A stretch of DNA of 64,000 nucleotides from NCBI GenBank assembly GCA_947184155.2, contig CAMXCT020001668.1:488936-552935 (forward strand), given 5' to 3'. Of the stretch, positions 29,197 through 40,392 are shown one piece after another. The DNA is from Cladocopium goreaui. Taxonomy: Eukaryota > Sar > Dinophyceae > Suessiales > Symbiodiniaceae. Position numbers and translations under genes: made by a program. The notes beneath the pieces are model-generated. The model ran no database searches and had not been told where the DNA came from. It was given only the letters and a program-made list of their open reading frames with translations. Position 1 is the stretch's first letter. Each line of letters begins with the position of its first letter.

Positions 29197-29983
29197 CCGC
29201 CCGCACCGAAGGTGCTGGGGCGTGATCTTCCGGATGGCACTCGTAAAAGGTTACAGGTTTACCTGGGGGGGGGGTCCCATTTTTCGGCCAAAACCTCCTG
29301 TTTTTGATAGGTCGTGACGCTCGCCTTCAAAAAACACTGTAAAAAACAGTACGGAAGACACCTGTTCGTGAACGCGCCCGTCCAAAATCGGCAAGCGAAA
29401 AGTGAAAAAAAACCGTGTTTTTCAACTTTTTGACCTCAATTTTTTGGTTTGCAACATCTTTTTTTGCGGTTCCGCAGGTGGCCGGGCCCGGAGGCGGATT
29501 TTTGAGTTTTGGGACCCGTTTTCGGACTGATTTTCGTCGTTTTGTGATAGCAGAAACACTGGTTTTTACAGTGTTTTTCTGTTTTCTGCATGCTTGACGG
29601 CTAGCTTCAAAACTTCCAAAAACCTCGTAAATTACGCTGTTTTATGTTGCGGTGTGAATGAAAACATCGTAAATACCAGTGTTTTTTGACGTTGGTTAAA
29701 AAAAACACTGTAAATTACAGTGTTTTTGGCCACCTGACCCTCAAAAACCATGGTATTTGCAGTGGTTTCTGCTTCTCACCGCGCAAAAACACTGTAAATA
29801 ACAGCAATTTCGCCGTTTTTTTCATGTTTTTCGTTATTTTTTGAACTGCGTTGGTCCGCTATACATGGCTATCAAATTCTTCGCTTTTTTTTTCCGACAA
29901 TCAGTACTTTCGGATGTTTTTGGTCTCAATGGCCGACATCATTGGCAGTTACGAGCGGCTGCCCAACGATGCGGTGCGGGCGG
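29197..29983. mobile_element. Candidate 787-bp element with 12-bp terminal inverted repeats
   Basis: CCGCCCGCACCG at 29197-29208 and its exact reverse complement CGGTGCGGGCGG at 29972-29983 bracket a region unlike its surroundings. Inside, the motif AAAAACACTGTAAA recurs about six times in both orientations, including a perfect palindrome at 29702-29729. No ORF over 61 codons and no clear target duplication are present. The type is unknown. Confidence 0.5.
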
Positions 29984-30149
29984 TTGCCGTCGCGAAGCGA
30001 CGTGAATAATGTCAACACACTTGTTTCCTTGGGAAAATTATAACCGAAAACTCTAGCCTTGATGGAGGCTTCCTGCAGGTGTTCCCTTCAGCTCTGGAAA
30101 AAAGTAATGTTTCACTTTATCGTTTATCATCTATCATCAAGCATCTACC

Positions 30150-30675
30150 ATATGTCACCCTCATCATCACCATCATCATCATCATCATCATAATCATCAT
30201 CATCAATCATCAATCATCAATCACCAATCATCAATCATCAATCATCAATCATCATCATCATCATCATCACCATCATCAGCAGCATCACCATCATCATCAT
30301 CATCATCATCATCATCACCAATCACCAATCACCAATCACCAACCACCAACCAATGATCAATCATCAATAATCAATCATCAATCATCCCTCATCATCATCA
30401 TCATCATCATCGTCATCATCATCGTCATCATCATAATCATCGCCATCATCATGATCATCAAGCATCTAACATGAATCACCTTCATCATCACCATCACCAT
30501 CACCATCACCATCACCATCATCATCGTCATCATCATCATCACCACCATCATCATCATCATCAATCATCATCAAGCATCATCCATCATCATCCATCATTAT
30601 CATCATCATCATCATCAGCATCATCATCAGCATCATCATCATTATCATCATCAGCATCATCAGCAGCAGCAGCCC
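30150..30675. repeat. CAT/ATC microsatellite with CAATCAT variants
   Basis: Over 500 bp of (CAT)n, (CAC)n and CAATCAT/CAATCAC units. Poly-His frames through it are artefacts of the repeat. Confidence 0.95.
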
Positions 30676-30679
30676 CATT

Positions 30680-30790
30680 GTGATTGCTATGATCTGCTAT
30701 GATGTCTTCGCCAGAACTTCTTAAACTGAGATCTTCAGCGCAGCCCCATTGACGATGCAAGGCGTTGCCATTATTCAACAGCATAGTCCA
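30680..30790 (-). CDS. Possible exon beside the CAT array
   Basis: The minus frame reads LTIGWTMLLNNGNALHRQWG, then CAEDLSLRSSGEDI, before entering the repeat. It has normal composition but no recognised domain, and it may be an exon running into an expanded triplet repeat. Confidence 0.25.
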
Positions 30791-30799
30791 GCCAATAGT

Positions 30800-31540
30800 C
30801 AGCCCAAAATGCTAAAAAACAACGATAGAAAAGTGAATCTTCACTACAGGATGGGGCCCCCGAGATAGTTAAAGTTGAGATATAAGTGGCTTAACTATAT
30901 GGTTTATGGTAGATATAACTATCGTTAATGGGGGGTTATAAGTTATATGGTTATAATGGTTTATAAACCAACTTACAACTGGGGGTCCCATCCTATATGT
31001 CAATGGAGATTTACTGTTCATATATGTTCATATTCATTATTGTTCTATCTTTGCAGGCTTTGAGGCATTGCTATAGTGTTTTGTAACTACGCCCCAGTTT
31101 CTGGAACTTGCATTTTGTGAAGAATACAGGGGAGGGGAAGTTAAGCATGAAGCTTTTCTGAGTGGCTTTGCGCCCCAAAGAAGGCTTGCAACTAGGGTTA
31201 TTAACAGTAAGATTTCATGTGTTCATATTCCGGGCACAATTTGGAGGGAAGTTTTCGATGAACTAGTTGCTAAACAACCCCACGCATCCCAGGATAATTC
31301 GGGCAAAATGGTTTCCTTGCTAGAGTTCTGTGATATGTTGGATGATGTTGGATGGAATTGGTCATGTTGATTCTGATGGCAGTGCAAATCTTGTTGCTTT
31401 CTTCATCAGTGTTAACCCTGGTCCTCCATGAATCGCGAGAGATCAGGATTTCGAATGAAGACCTCGGTGACAGGGATGAAATGGGATGAACCGATGGTCC
31501 ATTTTGCCCCTGTGCAATGTAGCTATAGAACTAATAGATG
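30800..31540. other. Non-coding stretch
   Basis: AT-rich, with short GGTTATA/GGTTTATA repeats near 30900-30970. No gene was seen. Confidence 0.4.
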
Positions 31541-31659
31541 TACCCTCTGGCTATTTAACATAGCCATGGTATAGATGGCCCATTTATAGATGGTTTTCCC
31601 ATTAAAACCTCCATTTATTTTGGGGATTTTCCATGGCTATGTTAAATAACCAGATGGTA
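31541..31659. mobile_element. CCCTCTGG-family MITE, long type
   Basis: 119 bp, TACCCTCTGGCTATTTAACA to TATGTTAAATAACCAGATGGTA, with internal ATAGCCATGG/CCATGGCTAT arms. Same subfamily as the copy at 37011-37125. Confidence 0.75.
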
Positions 31660-32212
31660 GATGATTAAACAGCTACATAAGTTGTATAGCTACATTGCAC
31701 ATCTATAAATAAGGGAAACGACATAGGGGGGCTCACAGAATAGGAGCATAAATTGGATTAAATAGGGGGGTTCACAGAATCGGGAATCCCGCAACAATTG
31801 ATTGATCCCTTTTGAGAGGGAAACGACTGTTTTCTGGGCACCCCAATTTTCGAAACATACACATAGTCATGCTCGCAGAAGCTGTATCTCACTTGCTATG
31901 TTGCATCATGTGGAAGGAAAGGCGACATTTCCCAAAGTAAAGCATGGATGGCTGATGGCGAGCGCATTTCCTCTCCTAAAAATCCCCGGTTGTCCTACAC
32001 AGCTGGCATTTAGAATCTAGAAAACCCATGTCATGGTTGCAGGGTTGACCAATCAATCAGTAGCAGGGCCACTGGCTCCGATACTATCAGGTAGGTATTG
32101 TGATACAGAAAGCTATTCTGATGCAGAAGGCCAATGGCCATTATTTCCACTTCCAACATCTTGGAAATGAGGATATACTCCCAGGTTCCAATTTCATAAC
32201 GATCATGCATAG

Positions 32213-32269
32213 TTGATTTACCCATTAAAGATAGTGATTTTTCCATAGCTATGTTATTCCAGAGGGTAT
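32213..32269. mobile_element. CCCTCTGG-family MITE, 3' half only
   Basis: Only the right part remains: TTACCCATTAAAGATAGTGA, then CATAGCTATGTTATTCCAGAGGGTA (split here at the A-rich middle). Truncated copy. Confidence 0.6.
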
Positions 32270-32436
32270 ATAACGATCATAACCCAAGAATGTCAACCCC
32301 GGATCAAATCAACTGTTGGAGCCCAGGGGGCATAGCGACCTTTGGAATACCCCGTGGCATACAGCCGAAAGACCTGCAGCGTTGCCCCGCGCAACGGGTC
32401 CGAAAAAAAAGGGAACAGCCACTGGGCTCTAGTAAT

Positions 32437-32529
32437 CTTACTGGTGCTTAGTAGGGAAGGGGGGAATGGGATGATTATTACTAGTGATTATGGATCATTC
32501 CCCCATTCCCTACTTTTAGCACCAGTAAG
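32437..32529. mobile_element. CTTACTGGTGC-family palindromic element, copy 2
   Basis: 93 bp, CTTACTGGTGCTTAGTAGGG to CCCTACTTTTAGCACCAGTAAG in two inverted arms around a short AT-rich loop. It shares ends with 25846-25963. Confidence 0.75.
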
Positions 32530-32639
32530 TAATTGAATGGATGACATGAGTCACTGTAATACACTTGCATGCCTGTATATCATATAAAATCTATACACAC
32601 ACCATAACATCCAAGTTCAGCCATATTGCTTGGTAGCTT

Positions 32640-32760
32640 TCACCATCCGGACCAATCCATAGAGAAACTTCGCCTGCTTCACAATGGACTGGAAATCATC
32701 TGCTTTTCCTTGGGGCTCCTGGCGTTTCGCCACATGCGCATGTGGCCTCTTTGCAGCATA
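32640..32760. other. Possible exon, strand uncertain
   Basis: Open on plus (SIEKLRLLHNGLEIICFSLG) and on minus (KADDFQSIVKQAKFLYGLV). The minus version fits the strand of the neighbouring exons. No domain was recognised. Confidence 0.25.
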
Positions 32761-33151
32761 GAGAAACCAAATTTTACACATATAGACCCTGAAAATAGCA
32801 ATGTGTTAGTGGAAACTAATCTTCCAAACCCCCAAGTCATGGCAGGGTCTTAATTTAGGGAGCGGTAGAAATCTCAAAGATTGGCTCCTGGTTTGGTGAT
32901 TTTTGCTGCTGGGTCACATCAAAAATAGGTCAAAATAGGTCAAAATATCAAATACGTGTTCAAAACAGCATCAAAAATCATCATTTACCTTCAGGAACAC
33001 GCATCAGCTCCAAAGCCACTGGTTCTCAAAAATCCAAGCTGGGTAATATGGGCCACAATGGGCAGCTGGATGATGCCACCATAGTAATCCGAAATGTGAC
33101 AGGTTGTGAAGCCAAACATTCACCATAACTTTTGCCAACTTTCTCTAACTT

Positions 33152-33245
33152 TAGGTGTCATCTGGGTCTTGTTGCTTTCTGTTGCCTGTCTTGTCGTCCT
33201 CTGAGTCTAGTTCATCTTCCTCGTCGTCCAGAAGTCCTACCTTGG
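33152..33245 (-). CDS. Acidic C-terminal exon of unknown gene
   Basis: The minus frame encodes VGLLDDEEDELDSEDDKTG, then NRKQQDPDDT and a stop. A strongly acidic tail like this is common at protein C-termini. The upstream splice site is not clear. Confidence 0.4.
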
Positions 33246-33722
33246 TACAGCAAATCAGCCATTGGAACCGCATTGGAACCCCAATACTAAGAGGCCCTAT
33301 AGATTGGGGTTACTACCCACCGCAAACCTATGTCAACCCTGTAGAACGTAACTTCTTAAACCCCCTGGTGAGTAGTGCCAACCCACCTGGAAAAATCTGT
33401 TTTGCCATTTCGTCATCCCAAATAAGGGGGAAATAGGACATGCTTGAAACCTCTAACCAACACCCGATGATAGGGAGGGCGCCCCCCCCAAAAAAAAAGA
33501 AACCAAATAATCCCCAGAAAATTAAGAGAAGAACTGTGGAAAATGCAAAGTTCACTTTGGGGGGTTATGTTAAATTTCAGGGCGTTGCAGTTCTTTCACC
33601 GCCTTGTGGGCCTTGCATCTGGCAACTATCAGGTCACCTAAGGTTGGTTTTTCAGTATACCCCAGGGGGTGATGTAAAACATTGTAAAACTGTCCATAAT
33701 TGGGGATGATTTATTGTTGAGT

Positions 33723-33930
33723 TCACCACGTTTCCAGTTGCGTCACCTTTCGTGCTGGTTCAAACTTCATGCTCTTAGGCAAGAAGGCCTCAGGCAATTT
33801 ACAAAGAGCGTACAGTATAACTGGCCGTGGCAAACCACCATAAACTTCACCCTTGTTGTCATTTTCCAGCAAGTCATGCTTGTTTCGATCCCCAACCTGG
33901 AGTCGCATCCCATTCGTAAATGCTTCAGAA
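33723..33930 (-). CDS. Exon of unknown gene
   Basis: The minus frame reads MRLQVGDRNKHDLLENDNKG, then EVYGGLPRPVILYALCKLPE, then FLPKSMKFEPARKVTQLETW and a stop. It has balanced amino-acid composition and no stop over at least 61 codons in an AT-rich setting. The domain is not recognised. It may be a terminal exon or continue through a donor before the stop. Confidence 0.5.
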
Positions 33931-34074
33931 CTGAGCCTGCTTGCTAGGGTTTCCCATTGAAAGTTGGATATTTTAACCCCAACGGTAACTTAGGACCTAG
34001 TTACCAAGTTGATTTGAGGCTGCATCACCTTATATCCCCATGATGGATTTGCACCTAAGGGTATAACTGCATAA

Positions 34075-34245
34075 CGGTTGCAATGTGCTAAACCGACGAA
34101 TCAACCGCCTCAAAATGGGATAGTTGATAGCAGGAACGGCAAATGTCTGGTGGTCATCATTCGGGGTGCCACAATAAAATGGTTGATATCTTCTCTCTGA
34201 ACGGCACAGGGATGAGCATCCTCCAAGACGCACTTCGAAGGACGA
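34075..34245 (-). CDS. Exon of unknown gene
   Basis: The minus frame encodes RYQPFYCGTPNDDHQTFAVP, then AINYPILRRLIRRFSTLQP. It reads as globular protein; a second frame over the same DNA (CVLEDAHPCAVQREDINHF) is also plausible. Function unknown. Confidence 0.35.
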
Positions 34246-34489
34246 GGTCGTTGTAGTGATTGGTTTGTTGAAGTGGTTGGAAAAAGATTGATTTTGGGGT
34301 TGCTCAACACTTCCATTCCAATAAGATATACTAAAATATACTAAAATTAGCCCCAATAACCGTGGTTTAGTGATGGAACTTCGACCCTTTGCAGGAGATC
34401 AACATGATATGGGTCTACTTGGATCATTCCCGCAACTGGAAGAGCAAACCAACCGATCACCGGGGACTCTGACGAAACACCAGGCTTAC

Positions 34490-34603
34490 TCACCAGGAAA
34501 CTAACATAATGAGCTATGGAAAATGGATGAAAATGGACCGTTTAGTTCGATATTTACCTATTTAAAACAACGGTGATGTTCTATAGCTATGTTAGTTTAC
34601 CAT
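34490..34603. mobile_element. CCCTCTGG-family MITE, degenerate
   Basis: Ends CACCAGGAAACTAACATAAT and TATAGCTATGTTAGTTTACCA remain, but the CCCTCTGG termini are lost. An old copy. Confidence 0.5.
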
Positions 34604-34629
34604 TGCATGGGATCCTCCATCACCCCCAT

Positions 34630-34792
34630 TTCATCCACGTCGCCACGTTCTCGCGTCCCACGCTCAGCAGGTCGTTACCGAGTCCGGCGGTGCCGCCAGC
34701 GGAGACCGCGTCGGACACTGCGGGGACCGCGTCGGGGTTGGGAACGCTGAGACCATCAGTGGCGTGGTCGGCCAGTCCTGCAGAACTCGAGT
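34630..34792 (-). CDS. GC-rich exon of unknown gene
   Basis: After a CAACCAG acceptor the minus frame gives DSSSAGLADHATDGLSVPNP, then DAVPAVSDAVSAGGTAGLG, then NDLLSVGRENVATWMK. It is Ala/Gly/Ser/Asp-rich and soluble-looking, with no recognised domain. The sharp GC rise marks it as coding. Confidence 0.4.
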
Positions 34793-35079
34793 CTGGTTGT
34801 TGAAATATGTTGAAATACTTCAAAACTGTAAGGGGCTCCAAGAGTACGTCCTCAGGAACAATGCGATAACATTGCTATAACAGAATGGGTATGAAGCCTT
34901 TCCCTCTGACCAATTGTCTCTCAGGAATCCTGGCTTTGTGTTGAATCTGATCTAGGGGGCCCTACAGTACAATTTCCGGGATCTCCACTTAGACCTTTTA
35001 CCACTGCTGGTTCGTTGACCATATGCCATGTTTTGGGTACTTTGGGGGTCAAGGTGCATGTGTGATCATGTAATATCAT

Positions 35080-35410
35080 GTAGTTATATTGCGTATAGTC
35101 GAATTAACGACATTCTGATTACATTGCCCCATCACATGGCCAACCTCAGCTGCTCGCTGTACCCCATCTACGATCGTGAAAGAATCATCCTTCAACCTAC
35201 CCAGCGAAAAATCATCCATCATCATGACCCATCCACCAGAGTGTATCCAAATCAAAGGGGCCACATGGAGCCCAACTTCCCAGCATCTCCTGACTCATCC
35301 GCAGGCTTCGGCTTCGTACCAGCTGCACTAAGTCCATCTGTGCCATGGCCCAAGTTTTTATCCCAGTCCACATCTCGCTTCTCATTGGCACCAGCCTGGC
35401 TTGATCTCTG
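35080..35410 (-). CDS. One or two exons of unknown gene
   Basis: In 35275-35405 the minus strand reads QAGANEKRDVDWDKNLGHGT, then DGLSAAGTKPKPADESGDAG. In 35105-35260 it reads MDDFSLGRLKDDSFTIVDG, then VQRAAEVGHVMGQ. Both are hydrophilic and plausible coding. A frame change between them implies an intron or that only one is real. Confidence 0.35.
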
Positions 35411-35789
35411 ACTTCATCCAGCGGACCACTGACATGCGGTTTTGGAGTCTCACCTTTGTGACTTTGATGTTCAGCTGAGATGGATTCCAGATATTTCCAG
35501 AGGAAACGAAAACCAGAAACCTGCATGCCTAAGGTTGGCTTTCTCATTCTCTAAACATATCCATTTATCGTTGTTGTGGATGTCATCATTTCAAGTCCTG
35601 GCCCCGAATCCCCTTAACCTTAGCCGTTCACAGGGGGCCCTTGCCTTTTCTCCATGAGAACAGGGCACCTGTGGATCATGGAACGCAGAGCTTGCCCCAG
35701 CGCGGTCGCCCTGCAACGACCTGGGCTCTTACCCAAATACGACAAGACCTCTACTAAATTCTAAATATTCCCTTCATTGCCGCCCTTTT

Positions 35790-36045
35790 TTCTCTGAGTT
35801 CCCGAACGCATCCTCCGCACCTCCGTGCGGTCCGCCGCTCTTGCCCTCCCCGCGCGCCACGCGGCTGCCGACCACGCCGCCCAGGCCCACATGGGCATCG
35901 CCGCCATCCCGGCCGTCGCGGCTGTCGTGGGCGTCGCGGCCATCGCGCGCGTCGCGGGCCCCGTCGCGGGGAGCGTTGGGGTCGGAAAGGTGGCTCTGGC
36001 TGCCGGCACTGAGGAGGTCCAAGTCCTTGGTTCGATCCCAAGTGA
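35790..36045 (-). CDS. GC-rich low-complexity island, possible exon
   Basis: Strongly GC-rich; all three minus frames and one plus frame are open. One minus frame is Asp/Arg/Gly-rich (RDGRDAHDSRDGRDGGDAH); the plus frame is Ala/Val-rich (GIAAIPAVAAVVGVAAIA). Neither strand can be proven. A tRNA-like GGTTCGATCCC inside is discussed under rejected items. Confidence 0.3.
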
Positions 36046-36099
36046 TGCCTGAGGTGTGGATGCTATGAGAGGCGCAATTGGTTTTCCAGGCTTTGGAGA

Positions 36100-36911
36100 A
36101 GTCTGGGGAATAAATGAAACCAAAAAAAACCATCAAAGGTGCAGAATGTCTGTTTGATCTTAATCTTCTCAAGTCAGGTGTTGCACAATTTGGGAGGGCC
36201 ACACACGCATCCCTACCACATCATCTCTGAGGCCCAAACGATATCACCAAATCTGGATCTGCAACCAGGCGACGGATGATGCGTCGCATCGGGAAGCTGG
36301 GAATCAAATCCCTTGAAGAATTCTTCAGATTCCAAATCACTAACCCAAATCACCAGCTAACCTGTGGTTGATCATCTACTGCCAAACCAATGACCCTGGA
36401 ACAAAAAAAAGGTAAAATGATTCGTTCCGTCGATATTTGCAGCATGTGATTCCCAGTGGAAGTTGGATGATATTCCGCAGGACATCATGCAAACATGAAA
36501 AGCAAATGGCCAATCTTAGATAAGCTGCGACAAAACCAAGATCACTAAGCATAACTATGGTAGGCTAGAAGCAAATAGCATAGTTATTCCTCCATCAATG
36601 TATGGCCAAACAGCCTCCCCCCACAGAAAAAAACAGCCGAACCAGACCTGCCATCGTCAGGCCCATCCTTGCCAGCATCCTCGGCCAATGAGGCCGGAAC
36701 TGTCATGGTAAACCCTCCAAGATGGATGGTTCAATACCATAAAAGGAGCCAAGTTTGTGTAGAATCCCACCAACTTGGCCCATAGCCATGGATTCAGATT
36801 GAGCTTTCTAGCTTTAGAAATGCTTTAGAGATTTGATTTGATTTCGGATATTTTTTGACAAGATTTTATGACCAGAATAGATTCGGATCACAATAGAATA
36901 GCTTATGGTGA
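36100..36911. other. Non-coding stretch
   Basis: AT-rich, with no readable exon. Short degenerate repeat remnants only. Confidence 0.4.
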
Positions 36912-37212
36912 CAATGATTCGACTTTAGCTATGGCCCAAACCATTATCAATGATTTAAGATTATTTAAGTGCCACTATTATTATGTTTTATATATATATA
37001 TATATATATTTACCCTCTGGTTATTTAGCATCGCCATGGAAAATGGCCCATTTATAGATGATTTTCCCATTAAAACTTCCATTTATAAGGGATTTTCCAT
37101 GGCTATGTTAAATAACCAGAGGGTAAATATATATAAATCATAATAATAGTGGCACTTAAATAATCTTAAATCATTGATAATGGTTTGGGCCATAGCTAAA
37201 GTCGAATCATTG
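36912..37212. repeat. 301-bp nested palindrome
   Basis: Outer arms of about 75-95 bp are near-perfect reverse complements: CAATGATTCGACTTTAGCTA at the left, TAGCTAAAGTCGAATCATTG at the right. They enclose a CCCTCTGG MITE (37011-37125), itself a palindrome. The whole could fold into one hairpin of about 140 bp. Confidence 0.85.
37011..37125. mobile_element. CCCTCTGG-family MITE inside a palindrome
   Basis: 115 bp, TACCCTCTGGTTATTTAGCA to TGTTAAATAACCAGAGGGTA. Both TIRs are nearly intact, with TA next to each. Confidence 0.8.
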
Positions 37213-37269
37213 TTTTATTTTCAACTGGTTCAATTATATATATTTATATAATCATGCACAGATCCACCC

Positions 37270-37420
37270 GTAGCCTTCATGGCCCCCCTCGCAGCCGCAG
37301 GGCGCTCACTCCAGGGCTCAGCCCGGCCCCGTGGGCCCCGTGGGCTCCGTGGGCTCCGTGGGCACCGTGGGCTCCGGCCCAGACCCCGTGCCTGGCGCGA
37401 AGATCCATGGGGCCATGGAA
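37270..37420 (-). CDS. GC-rich island with 9-bp tandem repeats, possible exon
   Basis: Five copies of GTGGGCTCC-type units at 37331-37375. Read on minus they encode Gly-Ala-His or Pro-Thr-Glu repeats depending on frame; on plus, Pro-Trp-Ala. Neighbouring islands are on minus, so minus is preferred. Function unknown. Confidence 0.3.
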
Positions 37421-37449
37421 TGGTCCTATAATTGTTTGAAGTAAATCAT

Positions 37450-37815
37450 CTATAGCGACAGAAAAATATAGAAAAATATAGATTTGAATCATTTGAAGTA
37501 AAATCCGTAGAAATTCAGGTGAATTTCTAACGGTTCTATCTCTTGGGGGATGGCCATATTTCAAAAAATGGGAAGTGTTTAAGCCCAAAATACTCTCGGG
37601 GGTCCTGTAAAGTTTCCCCAAAGCTGTGAGACTGCATGGAGCCAATTGCATTTTCTGTGCCGATTTGGGATGTGCCTCAATGATATCTATGAAAACGTCC
37701 AGGTATCCGATTATCCAACAAACCCGAAAATTCAGGTTTCTTCAGTTTTCAGCTCTGAGGGATATTTTTTCTCTTAATTCTTAATGCTGAAATTCAATCC
37801 CATCCATTTTTCATT
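37450..37815. other. Non-coding stretch
   Basis: AT-rich; no exon is readable. Confidence 0.4.
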
Positions 37816-37817
37816 GG

Positions 37818-37912
37818 ATTGGTTTAAGGGAAAGTCTACAGGAAACCATGGTTTTTACCATCAAATATAGGGCTTAAACCAGTAAATTTTCCCATCATCC
37901 AATCCCATCCAT
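37818..37912. repeat. TTTAAGGGAAA-family palindromic element, copy 1
   Basis: GGATTGGTTTAAGGGAAAGT and ACAGGAAACCATGG at the left, with CATCCAATCC at the right. The better-preserved copy is at 56927-57018. Confidence 0.6.
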
Positions 37913-37914
37913 TT

Positions 37915-38440
37915 TGGGGATACCACCTCTATACATCTTTTGGGTGGAATAACACAACGTTCTTCCAGGCCCGCTCCCAATTGGCGCCTGTCATCACCGG
38001 CGTCCCCGAGGCCCGCGGCCCGTCCTTTCTCGGTTCAGGAAAACAACAGCCCCCGGAAAGCGTGGTTTAGTTGGGGGTTACGCTTCTTTGGGACCATAGA
38101 ATGGGGGTGTTAAATATGAAAAGGGGACCGGATTAGGATTCCAAACATTTCCAAACCACATGCACACCCCATCAGTCGACTAGTTGACTAGTTGTTGAAA
38201 TGTGCTACTTGGATGTGCTTCCCAGCTACTAGCTGGGCAGTGACCGTAGCAGGGCCCACTAACCCCAGCTTGCAGGCGTTGTCAAACATGGAAACCATGG
38301 GAAACCACCATCCCCTTGGATGGAAAATCCACGTTGTGCCAAAAAATGTCTGAAAACTACCTATCTTTGACGGTAAAGAATAGGAAGCCCCTACTGCTAC
38401 AGGAGGACCCCAAAATTATAGGTCTATATATCATATATGT
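37915..38440. other. Non-coding stretch with a GC-rich patch
   Basis: A GC-rich patch at 37960-38040 (CCCGAGGCCCGCGGCCCGTC) may be another small exon; no frame is convincing. The remainder is AT-rich. Confidence 0.3.
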
Positions 38441-38444
38441 AACC

Positions 38445-38540
38445 GTAAATATATATATATATATATATCATATATATATAATTAAAATCATATATATATA
38501 TGTGATTATATGTGTGTATGTGTGTGTATCTGTGTGTGTA
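38445..38540. repeat. TA/TG microsatellite
   Basis: Several TA tracts then TGTGTGTATGTGTGTGTATC. Confidence 0.85.
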
Positions 38541-38802
38541 TCCATTCTTTTCTCCAAAGTGTCACCATCTCAGCATGGCCAATGTGAGCCCAAAAGATAT
38601 ACCCAACCAAGGTTTACCCATTTGGATGATCAAAACCATGTCAGCTAAGTCATCTGAAAAATCCCTGTCTCTATTGCTCAAATTATGCTAAAACACGTTC
38701 AATCCTCATTCTTTTCGGGTAAAACATCTAAAAAGTCCCAATTTTTGCATGTTGCATGTTCAATCTCAACTTTCGGAGGTTCAATTCCCATTTTCCCAAC
38801 AT

Positions 38803-38870
38803 GTTCCATGGTTTTTCCATGGTTTTCCATGGTTTTTCCATGGTTTTCCATTGTTTTTCCATGACTTTCC
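38803..38870. repeat. CCATGGTTTT minisatellite
   Basis: About five copies of CCATGGTTTT(T) in tandem; part of a longer degenerate array. Confidence 0.8.
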
Positions 38871-38884
38871 CAACTCATTTCGCC

Positions 38885-38990
38885 ACCTTTCGCCACGTGG
38901 CCGGCGCGGCCCTCAGTCCCCGCGTCACCGGAGAGCGCTCCGCCGGCTCCGCCGCGGCGGGTCGCATCGTCCTCCCCAGCCTTGACACAT
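38885..38990 (-). CDS. GC-rich exon of unknown gene
   Basis: The minus frame reads VKAGEDDATRRGGAGGALSG, then DAGTEGRAGHVAKGGE. It is Gly/Ala-rich and hydrophilic. Flanked by AT-rich DNA; limits uncertain. Confidence 0.3.
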
Positions 38991-39061
38991 GCAGAGTAAC
39001 AAAAAAATGCCGAAAAGGTCCAATTTACAATAACATATCTATAATCAAATATATGTTCATT

Positions 39062-39697
39062 TATTTATAGATATAGATATAGATATAGATATGTACATAC
39101 GGACGCTACGTATGTATGTATGTATGTATGTATGTATGTATGTATGTATGTATGTATGTATCTATGTATCTATGTATCTATGTATCTATGTATCTATGTA
39201 TCTATGTATCTATGTATCTATGTATCTATGTATCTATGTATCTATGTATCTATGTATCTATGTATCTATGTATCTATGTCTCTATGTCTCTATGTCTCTA
39301 TGTCTCTATGTATCTATGTATCTATGTATCTATGTATCTATGTATCTATGTATCTATGTATCTATGTATCTATGTATCTATGTATCTATGTATCTATGTA
39401 TCTATGTATCTATGTATCTATGTATCTATGTATCTATGTATCTATGTATCTATGTATCTATGTATCTATGTATCTATGTATCTATGTATCTATGTATCTA
39501 TGTATCTATGTATCTATGTATGTATGTATGTATCTATGTATTATGGTATATGTAGGTATGTAGTATGTATGTATGGATATGATGTCGTATGTATGTTGTA
39601 TGGATGGATGCATGTATGCATGTAGGCATGCATGCATGCAATGTATGTATGTATGTATGTATCTATGTATCTATCTATCTATCTATCTATGTATGTA

Positions 39698-39737
<40 letters not shown>

Positions 39738-39955
39738 GTATCTATCTATCTATCTATCTATATCTATCTATGTATCTATGTATCTATGTATCTATGTATC
39801 TATGTATCTATGTATCTATGTATCTATGTATCTATGTATCTATGTATCTGTGTATCTATGTATCTATGTATGTATGTATGTATGTATGTATGTATGTATG
39901 TATGTATGTATGTATGTATGTATGTATGTATGTATCTATGCATTTACTACGGAAG
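39062..39955. repeat. GTAT / GTATCTAT / CTAT tetranucleotide arrays
   Basis: First (ATAGAT)n, then (GTAT)n, then about 370 bp of the octamer GTATCTAT with a block of GTCTCTAT variants at 39280-39308. A degenerate spacer follows (39535-39640), then (CTAT)n, GTATCTAT and (GTAT)n again. Met-Tyr-Val-Cys frames through it are artefacts. Confidence 0.97.
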
Positions 39956-40344
39956 TTTATGTACGTATTTACAGTATTTGTAGATTTATGTGTATCCCTT
40001 TACTGTGTGGATGTTTTGAGTGATATTAAATAGTGAGGTGCTTTCAACTCACCGAGAAACATATGATGAATACTTTGCTGTAAACTGACATGGCCTCAAA
40101 TTTCATGAGTTGTTGAGGAGACAGCAGAGAAATATGCCAGCACTTCCTGCTATTGTTATTTCCGACGATTCCGATGATGATGTGGAGATTTTGAACTGAA
40201 GATCTTGATGTTTGCCATCCTTGTCCCGTTGCCCTTTTGATTCTGGCTTTCTGCTTATTTTCACACACCTTTTTCACCAAACTAGCTCTGAAAATTACAA
40301 AGAATTTTGCGCCGAGGTGCCATTGCGGGCACACAGGGCGCAAG

Positions 40345-40392
40345 ACATGAAATGAAATGAAATGACATGAAATGAAATGAAATGAAATGAGT
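40345..40392. repeat. GAAAT pentanucleotide repeat
   Basis: ATGAAATGAAATGACATGAA and further pentamer units in tandem. Confidence 0.85.

Noticed and set aside
30079-30683. Histidine- and isoleucine-rich frames
   Set aside because: Translation of the CAT/ATC microsatellite.
36000-36055. tRNA-like T arm (CTTGG-TTCGATC-CCAAG) with B-box sequence
   Set aside because: No matching acceptor stem, D arm or anticodon arm at the right distance, and the A-box is poor; probably chance in GC-rich DNA.
39091-40033. Overlapping Met-Tyr-Val-Cys-rich frames of 130-170 codons
   Set aside because: All three frames are open because the tetranucleotide repeat has no stop codon.
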